Assembly: GCA_964577665.1 (NCBI GenBank)
Contig: CAZOBD010000002.1
Location: 1-64,000, forward strand
Direction of reading: 5' to 3'
Source of the DNA: CAYVTD01 sp964577665
GTDB taxonomy: Bacteria; Bacteroidota; Ignavibacteria; Kapaibacteriales; UBA2268
Length of the DNA stretch: 64,000 bases
Shown here: positions 51,254 to 59,697 of the stretch, in pieces
Layout: the number at the start of each line of letters is the position of its first letter
Position numbering within the stretch: the first letter of the stretch is position 1
Position numbers and translations under genes: made by a program
Notes under the pieces: generated by a model
Seen by the model: only the letters and a program-made list of their open reading frames with translations
Databases searched by the model: none
What the model was told of the DNA's origin: nothing

Positions 51254-54200
51254 CTATTTCAAAATATTGAGTCTTTTAGTCAAAGATGCAGTTGGCGTAT
51301 GTATAGTGATAAAGAATGAGCCTGAAGAAAGATTCGAGAAATCAAGCTCCTGAGTATAAGAACCGATTTTCAAATATCCTGAGTGAACATTCATTACTTC
51401 ATTGCCTAAAACATCGCTTATAAGTATGCTTGTAAAGCCTTCCTCCGACAGGGAAAAATTGAGTTCAGCGGTATTCCCCGATGGATTGGGAGAAATCATC
51501 ATACTCAGTGCAGTACTTCCTTCGGGATTGAAAAGTCTCGGCGATTCGCCCGGTTTTCCGCTGCGGCATATACCTGTCAAATTAAAAACATCATTTTGCA
51601 CCTGAAAATCAATAAAACCTTTTTCAGAGCTGATATTTTCAAGAGTGAGCTGTGTCGATTCTTCATTTCCAAGCATTGCAACGCATTTTATTGACTGAAG
51701 CAGTCCGTCTCCGTTCAAAGGCTGTACGGGCAGCATCAGATTGATAGTTCTCATACCTGCATCGACGGTTTGGTCAACGGGATCAACCGGATTAAGAAGA
51801 TAAGCGTTCATTTTTAGTTGAGCGTTGATGTTCTCATGGAAGTCAGATACGTTTTGAGCATTTTTCAAATAGATATTAATTGTTGTCAACTGTCCTGGTT
51901 CGGCATCTTCAGCCGTAATGGAAATATCTGCAGAAGAAGGTATAGAACAAAACTCTCCGTTACTGATATTTGAAAATACAAGATAACCGTCTGCTTTCGA
52001 TACATTGCTCAGGATAAGGTCGGTGCAGGGCGTCTGTGTATTCAGCACTTCAAAATTTAAAGTTACTACCGTTTGGTCTCCCGCTGAAGGATTAACTGCC
52101 TGATTGGAAAATGAAATTGTGGTCATGCCGCCGCCGGTTACGCCGGGGGGAGTTGGTGCGACAGGTCTTAAAACGTCAGCAAGAAAAGTAACATCAAAAT
52201 TTATGGCGCTTGTGCCGGACTGATCAAGATTTTGAGTGTTGACAAGATTAACATCTATCTGTATCTGTCTGCCTATCAGCGCCTGATAATCACCGATTGC
52301 TATATCTGTAGTAGATGCATAGGGAAGCCCTTGAAGCTCAATGTCATAAGAAAAATCACAAGGGGTACCTGTCAGACTGAGGTTCGCATCAGCTTCCTGA
52401 TTTACTGTCGGTGCGTATTTCACTGTTATGTCTCTTGAACCTCCTGCGGGGATGTCAAACGGCGGCATGGGTGAGACTAATGTGAACTGAGCGTCGTCAA
52501 AGCCGTAGCCGGTTACGGTTAGGTCTCTTTGTGAATTGTTCGTTACTGTTAACGCTTTATCAGTCGATGAGCCGACAGAAGCAACGATGCTGAGCAAATC
52601 CGACTGCAAAAGGACAGGATCGACAATTCCGTCCAGTGTAACCGTATTTTCATAACTGCAGTAGGATTCAGTGAAAACAAGGCTTTCCGAACCGCTTGCT
52701 GCTCCGGTAAATGCAACATCTATATTTCTGCTTTCACCTGCGGGTATTGTCCAGTTTGAAACAGGAAGATTGAAAGGTGCTGCCGCAGATGCATTTACTG
52801 TAATTTCCACATTCCCTGTATTTGTTATTTCAATAGTACGCTGAATAACTTCATCCGGGCAGGCGTAGCCAAAATCAATACCTCTGTCTGAAACGGAAAA
52901 AGTATGTTCATTTTTAACACCTGAAAGAGGTATCTGGGTATCCGGTGAATTTTCAGCGTCGCTTATTATTGTCAAAGTTCCGTTTGACGGACCGGGATTT
53001 GCAGGTTCGAATTTAATTTTTACGGTCATACTGCCGCCCTGTGCTGCTAATTGCTGCTGTCCCGGGTTTGCGGGTACGAAACTGAAATCGGGGTTGTCAA
53101 TTGCAAAGCTTGAAATATTAAGAGGCAGAGCGCCGGGATTGGTTATCACAACATCCATTTCACGGGAATTATTTTTGCAGTCAACAGCTTCGAAATTTAC
53201 TTCATTTACAGTTTCAATAATTGCTTTTCCGGAGCCGATGCCGAATATTTCAGACTGATATGTACCTTCGCTGGTATTAACAACAAAATTTGCAGTACGT
53301 TTGCCGGTTTCCGATGGTGTAAACCTAAAAGTAACTTCAATACATGAATCGTGTGGAATATCGACATCAAAAGGTGGATTTATCATTTTAAATTCACTCT
53401 CGTTGAGACCCGTAAAGAGCATATTATACAATCTTATAGTTTTGCCGGTTCTGTTGCAAAAAACGCCTTTTCGAAGCTCTTCTTTGGTCTGATTAATAGT
53501 CTGCGTTCCCATGTCGATATCGGAAGCATAAATCCATGTGCTTGCCGGATAAATATCATTTCCTTGACAAGCGGAACTTATCAAATCAATCTGACCGTCT
53601 ATGTATGAACTGTCATTTGCATTATATCTGATTTTCAAATTTCTGGAAGCATCCTTATCCAGCCTGAAAGGAGGAGGAGGACCGCCCCAGTCAACTATCT
53701 GGATTCTCGGATCGAGGAAATTCTGACCTTTTACTTCTACATAATTCTTTCTTGCAGTAATAACAACATCCTGTTCGGGTGATTCACCGGATTCCGTATT
53801 CTCAAAAGAAAAATTTCGTGGAGTTACTTCAAGCGCGGGAAGAAGATTTTGCGGCACATTATAAGTAACTGTCGTAGATGCTCCTAATTTGGGAATTTCC
53901 ATTTCAAGAACGCCGCTTTCGCATCCTCCGATGAAAGTCAGGTCGCATGGGGGAACAACTCCCTTTCCTTGAATATCGAGAAGAATTTCCTGATACACCC
54001 TGTCGATGGTGGCTTGGTTGACTTCACCATAGACCTTTCCTTTATTCTTCGGTCCCAGAGCCAGTTCATCAAGAATGCTTGTCTGCTCGAGGTCTAATGC
54101 GATGGAATAGATTGTTGCTTCTTCCTCATCCGCTTTTTTGATAATGTCAGACATCCAGACTTCTTCTCTTCCGTTAAAACCTATTTGATGCTCTCCGTCA

Positions 54201-54811
54201 GTTAAAAAGATTATGTATGGTCTGTATTTGGCTTTTTCGGCTATTCTCAAGGCTCCCGGAGCGTCATATACATCATAAAGCATTGCGGCATTATAATCAG
54301 TTTGCCCGAAGGGGCTTACAATATTCGAATCAAGAGCTTTATTTATTAGTTCAGGATCCTCGGTAAAATCCTGCAGAAGAAAAACTAATTGGGAAAAAGC
54401 TACCAAAGACACTTCATACCTTCCGTAAGGCAGATTCTGAACGAAACTGCGGATAGCGTTTTTTGCGACGTTAATTTTTGGAGTATAGTCGCCCGGCGGA
54501 TCCACCGGATCGTCCATTGAGCCAGAAAGATCAAGCACTAGGATAAGCGAGAACCGGGGCAGGTTTTCCGGCGGACATTCAACGAATGAAACAGTTCTTT
54601 GCACGCCGTTTTCTTTTAAAATGAAATCAGCGGGCTGATAGTTTCTTTCGCTTTGATTTTTATCTGCTGTGGGGTAGCCGAAAAATTCCATCTTTATTTC
54701 TGGATAATCATCTGGATCAATGCTGATAACCTCAATGCTTTGTGATTTCAAGCCCTGCAGAGATAAAATCAGCATAAACGCAGTTAAAAAAAGTATAAAT
54801 TCCTTTTTCAT
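51254..54811 (-). CDS. Large VWA-domain surface protein with T9SS sorting domain
   Basis: 1185 residues. Signal peptide (1-23); VWA domain (about 88-280) with the metal-ion site VLDLSGSMDDP. Several ASH/choice-of-anchor-D-type beta-sandwich repeats (about 310-810), each with a pattern like DVVITNPGALPLNISSFAID. A region that resembles cohesin-like folds (about 830-1070), and the type A sorting domain (last 80 residues: MISPNPSGNTAELNFSLSEEGF...SLTKRLNILK). Exported by T9SS, surface-attached or released; role unknown, adhesion plausible. AGGAAAT precedes the ATG. Confidence 0.9.
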   Translation of the reverse strand: MKKEFILFLTAFMLILSLQGLKSQSIEVISIDPDDYPEIKMEFFGYPTADKNQSERNYQPADFILKENGVQRTVSFVECPPENLPRFSLILVLDLSGSMDDPVDPPGDYTPKINVAKNAIRSFVQNLPYGRYEVSLVAFSQLVFLLQDFTEDPELINKALDSNIVSPFGQTDYNAAMLYDVYDAPGALRIAEKAKYRPYIIFLTDGEHQIGFNGREEVWMSDIIKKADEEEATIYSIALDLEQTSILDELALGPKNKGKVYGEVNQATIDRVYQEILLDIQGKGVVPPCDLTFIGGCESGVLEMEIPKLGASTTVTYNVPQNLLPALEVTPRNFSFENTESGESPEQDVVITARKNYVEVKGQNFLDPRIQIVDWGGPPPPFRLDKDASRNLKIRYNANDSSYIDGQIDLISSACQGNDIYPASTWIYASDIDMGTQTINQTKEELRKGVFCNRTGKTIRLYNMLFTGLNESEFKMINPPFDVDIPHDSCIEVTFRFTPSETGKRTANFVVNTSEGTYQSEIFGIGSGKAIIETVNEVNFEAVDCKNNSREMDVVITNPGALPLNISSFAIDNPDFSFVPANPGQQQLAAQGGSMTVKIKFEPANPGPSNGTLTIISDAENSPDTQIPLSGVKNEHTFSVSDRGIDFGYACPDEVIQRTIEITNTGNVEITVNASAAAPFNLPVSNWTIPAGESRNIDVAFTGAASGSESLVFTESYCSYENTVTLDGIVDPVLLQSDLLSIVASVGSSTDKALTVTNNSQRDLTVTGYGFDDAQFTLVSPMPPFDIPAGGSRDITVKYAPTVNQEADANLSLTGTPCDFSYDIELQGLPYASTTDIAIGDYQALIGRQIQIDVNLVNTQNLDQSGTSAINFDVTFLADVLRPVAPTPPGVTGGGMTTISFSNQAVNPSAGDQTVVTLNFEVLNTQTPCTDLILSNVSKADGYLVFSNISNGEFCSIPSSADISITAEDAEPGQLTTINIYLKNAQNVSDFHENINAQLKMNAYLLNPVDPVDQTVDAGMRTINLMLPVQPLNGDGLLQSIKCVAMLGNEESTQLTLENISSEKGFIDFQVQNDVFNLTGICRSGKPGESPRLFNPEGSTALSMMISPNPSGNTAELNFSLSEEGFTSILISDVLGNEVMNVHSGYLKIGSYTQELDFSNLSSGSFFITIHTPTASLTKRLNILK

Positions 54812-54895
54812 ATTTCCTCCGGGGATATATTTTTATTGTTTTTTCCCATTATTATTATAACTAACAATTTTAAATTGAAATTGTCTCAAATTTTC

Positions 54896-56944
54896 TTAGA
54901 AACCTTCGTAAGTAATTGGAGTTTCTATCCTGATCTGTACAACTCTGTTATAAAACCTTCCCTCAGGAAGATCATTGTTGTAAGGCGGATTTATTTCACC
55001 GACACCCTTTGCCGTATTTGAGCTTACATTCAAAGCGTTTGCTACGGTTCTGGCACGACGTTCGGATAATCGGAGGTTCACGCTTTCGTCGCCTATTCTG
55101 TCGGACCTGCCTATTATCTGTACTGTCGAGTTTTCTTCTATTCTTTTCTTAGCCATTTCAATAATGGGCTGATGCTCCGGGGTCAGGTCAGCTTTGCCGA
55201 ATCCGAATGAAATAAGGCTGAAGTTATAAATTTCTTTATCATCAATCATTTCTATGATTTTCTTAAGGATTGTTTTCTGCTCTACAGGCAGTTCCTGTGA
55301 GGGAGACTCCCATTTTTTACCGGCATTGTCAATAACTTCAAGCTTATAAGTATAAGGTTCATCCGTGCGGGGAACATATTTTTTCTCTTCTTTTTTCAGG
55401 TCAAGTTCGAGCATGTCCGGTATCTTGCCGCTTCCTTCAAAAACTTTCAGTTCCTGTTCGCCCTGTGAAGATACAAGTCTCCATTTGTCAATCCCGATTT
55501 TAGCATTTACACGCGGTTTAAATCGGATTACAGGAGGATTTGTCTTTCTGATTGTATCCTGTATCTGGAGCGGTTCAAAAATCTGGGGGATATTTGCTGA
55601 CATTTCAACCCTTCTGTTCTCTTCTATCCCGTCAGGATCATTCTGGTTAGACGGTACCTCGGGAAGATTTTTCGCCTGAACAGTAATTTTCTCCGGGTCT
55701 ATTCCCCATTCGTCCACGATGAATTTTTTTACGGATTCTGCCCGCGCTCTTGAAAGTTCCAGATTATTCCTTTCAGGTCCCTGATTAGTATTGTAGCCTG
55801 TCAATGTAAGTCTTGCCTGAGGATAACGCGACATCCTCTTGCCGATTACATGCATTATCCTGTGATATACTTCCATTGTCCTTAAGTTGTACAAAGCTTT
55901 GTCATTTCTGCGGTAAGATTCCTTTTCCTCATCATCCATAACAAAGTATCTTGTTGGAATTTCAACAGAATTTTCATCGAAAAACACATAATTGAGTATC
56001 GGCTGCAAGCGGGATGAAAGATTCTCTTCCACTATCATCGTTGAAACAGGGCTTTCGCTGCCGTCTTCGTTTACTGATACTGCTATTATGGAAGCATCCA
56101 AAAGCGGCGCTTCGGGAGGTTCTGGCAGTTTCGGCATAGGCGCTTTTGCCGGAGGCTCAACAGGCGGAGGAGGCGGGATTATCTCCCTCGGCGACCATTT
56201 AAGCCCTATACCGCCGCCGAATCCGCTTACGTTCCAAGTCAAATCAGAGGCAACGGGTGTCAGTCCGAATGCATAATTTACCTCAGGCACCAGAAACCAT
56301 GTCCACTCTTTGTTAAGCGGCAGGTCGTAGGATACTCCCGCCAATATAGCGGCTTCAATGGAAGCGGCATCGGGTATATCACCCGAATACTCATTTCTTA
56401 TTCTTGAGTTAGTCCCAACAAAAGTACCGAAATTCGGTCGGATTATCTCTTCCTTCTGTTCATAGGTTTTGCTCATCAGGAACCCAAGCCGGATGCCTGC
56501 ATTCAGGCGAAAATTATTTGTTAGCTTATAGCTGAAAACAGGCGCAATTCCAATTGATGATATTGCAGCATCTACCGTGTGTTCAAATTCTCCCGTTACA
56601 TTATTGCCGTTTACGTCAGACACTACTACCGGTTCAGACCTCGATAAAACTCCGCTGAGGCCGGTATATACCGCTTTAACAAAAATATCAAACGACTCGC
56701 CGGCGGGAAAACTGTAAAACAAGCCCCCTCCTATGCCGATGCCGCTGCCTGTTTCATAGCGCGGGCAGCAGCTCGGTATGCCGGGCAGCCCTATAAAATC
56801 CGCGCTGTGGATGTTGTAGTTTAATCCCCCGAAAATGCCGTAAGCAGGCCGGGGATCTTCGGCTTTGTCTGCATATTCCTGAGCATTCAGAGCGCTTATG
56901 CCTGCTGTCAGGGCTATTAATAATAGAGGTAAAAATTTTCGCAT
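54896..56944 (-). CDS. OmpA-family outer-membrane protein with two OmpA domains
   Basis: 682 residues. Signal peptide (1-21); beta-barrel of about eight strands (30-255); Pro-rich linker PPPPPVEPPAKAPMPKLPEPP. First OmpA-like domain (about 370-455: RLTLTGYNTNQGPERNNLELSRARAESVKKF...ENRRVEM), a middle beta domain (460-560) and a second OmpA domain (570-665: VQIIGRSDRIGDESVNLRLSERRARTV). The OmpA modules bind peptidoglycan. The double OmpA layout is unusual compared with single-domain E. coli OmpA. It lies 84 bases upstream of the VWA gene and may anchor or partner it. Confidence 0.9.
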   Translation of the reverse strand: MRKFLPLLLIALTAGISALNAQEYADKAEDPRPAYGIFGGLNYNIHSADFIGLPGIPSCCPRYETGSGIGIGGGLFYSFPAGESFDIFVKAVYTGLSGVLSRSEPVVVSDVNGNNVTGEFEHTVDAAISSIGIAPVFSYKLTNNFRLNAGIRLGFLMSKTYEQKEEIIRPNFGTFVGTNSRIRNEYSGDIPDAASIEAAILAGVSYDLPLNKEWTWFLVPEVNYAFGLTPVASDLTWNVSGFGGGIGLKWSPREIIPPPPPVEPPAKAPMPKLPEPPEAPLLDASIIAVSVNEDGSESPVSTMIVEENLSSRLQPILNYVFFDENSVEIPTRYFVMDDEEKESYRRNDKALYNLRTMEVYHRIMHVIGKRMSRYPQARLTLTGYNTNQGPERNNLELSRARAESVKKFIVDEWGIDPEKITVQAKNLPEVPSNQNDPDGIEENRRVEMSANIPQIFEPLQIQDTIRKTNPPVIRFKPRVNAKIGIDKWRLVSSQGEQELKVFEGSGKIPDMLELDLKKEEKKYVPRTDEPYTYKLEVIDNAGKKWESPSQELPVEQKTILKKIIEMIDDKEIYNFSLISFGFGKADLTPEHQPIIEMAKKRIEENSTVQIIGRSDRIGDESVNLRLSERRARTVANALNVSSNTAKGVGEINPPYNNDLPEGRFYNRVVQIRIETPITYEGF

Positions 56945-57114
56945 CTATTTCTCCGAATAATGATTAATTGCCTGATTTCACCTTAACTTTATTTTTCCTA
57001 TATATTTAACTATTCCGAAAAATATAATTTCAAATATTCCGCAATTGCCTTTCCTTAAAATATTAAATTGTTTGGGAAAATTCAATTTATTTTAAAGAAA
57101 AGTTATTCTAAGTC

Positions 57115-57699
57115 TTATTTTTTTGAAATATAAGGATTATTCTTAACATAAAATCTCAGCGGAAGTTCTGCCGATTTACGTATCCCGACCCTTTTAGCCG
57201 CTGATATTTCAAAATTATCTTTTTCCGCGCCTTTCAAATATAATTCTTTTTCAAACAAGGGCTTACCGTTGTCAGCCAATGTAAATCCGAATGCTTTTGA
57301 CACATTCCCGGGACCCTTGCACAGCTTTTTCACATCATCTAACCCCCTGTTTTCCCGCATTTTATCGATTCCGCCCGCAGGCTGCAAGGCTCTTACCAAA
57401 ACTGCGCATCCTTTCCCCTCGCCTTCCGTTACAAAATTGATGCAATGATGTATCCCGTATATTTTATAGACATATAAGAAGCCGCCGGACAGAAACATCG
57501 CCCTGTTTCGGGCTGTTTTTTTATTTGCGGCATGGCATGCGGCGTCGCCCCAGGGCAGATACGCTTCGGTTTCCACGATTATGCCCGACAAAATCTCTCC
57601 CCCGGGCAAAACTTTTACGAATTCCTTGCCTAATAACGATTTAGCAACTGTTTCCGTATCTTTTTCAAAAAAATCTTTCGTTAATTTCTTCATTTCCAA
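57115..57699 (-). CDS. 3-methyladenine DNA glycosylase (AAG/Mpg family)
   Basis: Removes alkylated and deaminated purines from DNA. 194 residues. AKSLLGKEFVKVLPGGEILSGIIVETEAYLPWGDAACHA includes the catalytic Glu of the VETEAY motif. RNRAMFLSGGFLYVYKIYGIHHCINFVTE and GCAVLVRALQP follow, all hallmarks of the family. Apparently a single-gene unit. Confidence 0.95.
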   Translation of the reverse strand: MEMKKLTKDFFEKDTETVAKSLLGKEFVKVLPGGEILSGIIVETEAYLPWGDAACHAANKKTARNRAMFLSGGFLYVYKIYGIHHCINFVTEGEGKGCAVLVRALQPAGGIDKMRENRGLDDVKKLCKGPGNVSKAFGFTLADNGKPLFEKELYLKGAEKDNFEISAAKRVGIRKSAELPLRFYVKNNPYISKK

Positions 57700-57839
57700 T
57701 TGTTTTCATCACTTAAAAAAAGCAATTTAAAATAATTTATAAATAAAAAAAACAAAATAAATCCATATCTTTTAAAAAAAATACTGAAAAATTCATATTA
57801 CAGATAAAATAAATCCTGAAAATAAGCAAAAAGTACGTT
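57700..57839. other. AT-rich stretch before array D
   Basis: No gene seen; presumably holds the minus-strand promoter of the glycosylase gene. Confidence 0.5.
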
Positions 57840-58059
57840 CATCATAAGCTCTCGGATGCTCATCAGATGCTTTCAAATGCTCATCAGATGNNNNNNNNNN
57901 NNNNNNNNNNNNNNNNNNNNNNNNNNNNNNNNNNNNNNNNNNNNNNNNNNNNNNNNNNNNNNNNNNNNNNNNNNNNNNNNNNNNNNNNNNAATGCTTATC
58001 AGATGCTTTCAAATGCTCATCAGATGCTTTCAAATGCTCATCAGAACGTTCTGAAATGG
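57840..58059. repeat. 21-bp tandem repeat array D (with 100-N gap)
   Basis: Units at 57840, 57861 and 57882, then after the gap (57891-57990) about three more. The first unit has CATCATAAGCTCTCGGATG, close to array C read on its minus strand. The others have CATCAGATGCTTTCAAATG. The last diverges to CATCAGAACGTTCTGA. Period 21. The gap is probably a collapsed repeat, so copy number is unknown. Confidence 0.9.
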
Positions 58060-58307
58060 ATTTTTTTATTTATGATAATAAAAAATACTTTTCTGATATT
58101 AGTAAAATTATGTATGATAAAGAAGAATTTAATTATGATGTAAAATAAAATAAGTATTAAGAGAAAGAATTAATATATGATATAAAGAAATTTATTTCTG
58201 ATGAATTAGAATTTAAATATTTTAAAAAAAAATTTTATTATTTATTAAAAATTCGTTATTATGAATTATCTTTAATTCCATTTTTATTAATTTTTGGGAG
58301 GAAAAAA
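58060..58307. other. AT-rich leader of the helical/FN3 gene
   Basis: Very AT-rich sequence between array D and the gene. A strong ribosome site GGGAGG at 58296-58301 precedes the ATG; such a site is rare in this window. No clear promoter. Confidence 0.6.
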
Positions 58308-59258
58308 ATGCCTTTAAAGCCTTTAAGAAGAAGATATTTTATGACTGACGCCGAGCTTAGCTCATTCACATTTAATTTATTGTCGTCAATGACACGCGAT
58401 GACACAGAATTTACGGCACGCGGCATAACTTCAGTAGAACGAACGGCTTTGGAAACTCTTGCAACAGCTTTCGAAGCCCTTCCAGACGATGAATTTTATC
58501 GTGCAGAAGTATCTCTTGCTGTTCAAAACAAAGACGATCTGCGTGCTGCAATGGAAGTTAAAGTGCGGGACATTGTGCAATGCGCCATTATTAAATGGGG
58601 CGAAGGCTCTCCGCAGTATAAAAAGTTTTCCACCAGAAAAATGACCAGGGAAAGCGACAAATCTTTCCTGACGACGGCGCGCCAAGTAGTATTAGTTGGA
58701 ACGAATTACCTCACGGACTTAACATCAGCGGGCTTAACCCAGACAATGCTCGATGATTTAGAAGATGATGCAGATTCTTTCCACGACGCCTTGATTGCGA
58801 TTTATGATGCCGAAGAATTGAGGGACGATAAAACGCAGGAAAGGATAGAGAAAGGCAATGAAATATATGAACTTGTGGCGAAATACTGCCAAATCGGGAA
58901 AATAATCTGGGACGACGTGGACGAGGCGAAGTACAACGACTATATAATCTATCCTCAGGAGCATCATCAGCTTTCCAAGCCGCAGAATTTGACAGCGGAA
59001 TATGTGGGGGGAAGCCCTGCTGTGAATCATTTGGGGTGGGATGCCGTGGCAGAGGCAACTTCTTATGATGTATATGTTTCCATAAGGGACATAGGCGCCC
59101 CCAGCGGCGATTTTAATCACTTGGATACCTTCACGGACAATTTCGCCGACGTTCCGCCGGTGGACAATAAAAGGAATTATTATAAAATCAAGGCGAAAAA
59201 TTCGGAAAGCACGAGCGATTATTCTGACGAAGCGTATGTGGATGTTTCTGCTTCGTAA
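58308..59258 (+). CDS. Helical protein with C-terminal FN3-like domain, unknown function
   Basis: 316 residues without signal peptide or membrane segment. Residues 10-210 look all-helical, apparently two related halves. The first has AALETLATAFEALPDDEFYRAEV-type helices and the second ends ELVAKYCQIGKIIWDDVDEAKYNDYIIYP. Residues 225-316 form an FN3-like beta-sandwich (PQNLTAEYVGGSPAVNHLGWDAVAEATSYDVYVS...NYYKIKAKNSESTSDYSDEAYVDV). I know no function. It sits between array D and the 42-bp palindrome array E, with a strong ribosome site; both flanks are repeats. A link between the protein and the arrays is a guess. Confidence 0.7.
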   Translation: MPLKPLRRRYFMTDAELSSFTFNLLSSMTRDDTEFTARGITSVERTALETLATAFEALPDDEFYRAEVSLAVQNKDDLRAAMEVKVRDIVQCAIIKWGEGSPQYKKFSTRKMTRESDKSFLTTARQVVLVGTNYLTDLTSAGLTQTMLDDLEDDADSFHDALIAIYDAEELRDDKTQERIEKGNEIYELVAKYCQIGKIIWDDVDEAKYNDYIIYPQEHHQLSKPQNLTAEYVGGSPAVNHLGWDAVAEATSYDVYVSIRDIGAPSGDFNHLDTFTDNFADVPPVDNKRNYYKIKAKNSESTSDYSDEAYVDVSAS

Positions 59259-59299
59259 TTAAAAATACATTCTGCTTTTTGTCGTTAAAGAGCTATATT

Positions 59300-59690
59300 A
59301 AAACGCGTTCCCAAACTCCGATTTGGGAATGAAAATAAAGGCGTACTCGTTCCCAAACTCCGATTTGGGAATGATAATAAAGGCGTACTCGTTCCCAAAC
59401 TCCGATTTGGGAATGAAAATATCTTTGGAANNNNNNNNNNNNNNNNNNNNNNNNNNNNNNNNNNNNNNNNNNNNNNNNNNNNNNNNNNNNNNNNNNNNNN
59501 NNNNNNNNNNNNNNNNNNNNNNNNNNNNNNAATAAAGGCGTACTCGTTCCCAAACTCCGATTTGGGAATGAAAATATCTTTGGAAACTCAGTTTCCACTG
59601 AAAAAATCCTTTCCAAATCGGAGTTTGGAAAGGAGATAAAGAGCAGACTCGTTTCCAAATCGGAGTTTGGCAAGGAGAAAACAGATGAAA
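59300..59690. repeat. Palindrome array E, 42-bp period (with 100-N gap)
   Basis: Copies start at 59307, 59349 and 59391, exactly 42 bases apart, and again after the gap (59431-59530). Each unit carries the palindrome TTCCCAAACTCCGATTTGGGAA (with a space after base 20 it reads TTCCCAAACTCCGATTTGGG AA), followed by GAAAATAAAGGCGTACTCG. Two degenerate copies in reverse sense (TTTCCAAATCGGAGTTTGG) follow at 59610-59672. A single copy occurs at 97-123. REP-like. Period 42 equals two of the 21-bp units seen elsewhere, but the sequences are unrelated. Confidence 0.85.
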
Positions 59691-59697
59691 ACAGCTT

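Noticed and set aside
57856..58148. Repeat peptides across array D
   Set aside because: Same reason: 21-base period and an N run; no conserved domain.
59300..59690. CRISPR array
   Set aside because: The palindrome is repeated but the sequence between copies is repeated as well, so there are no spacers.
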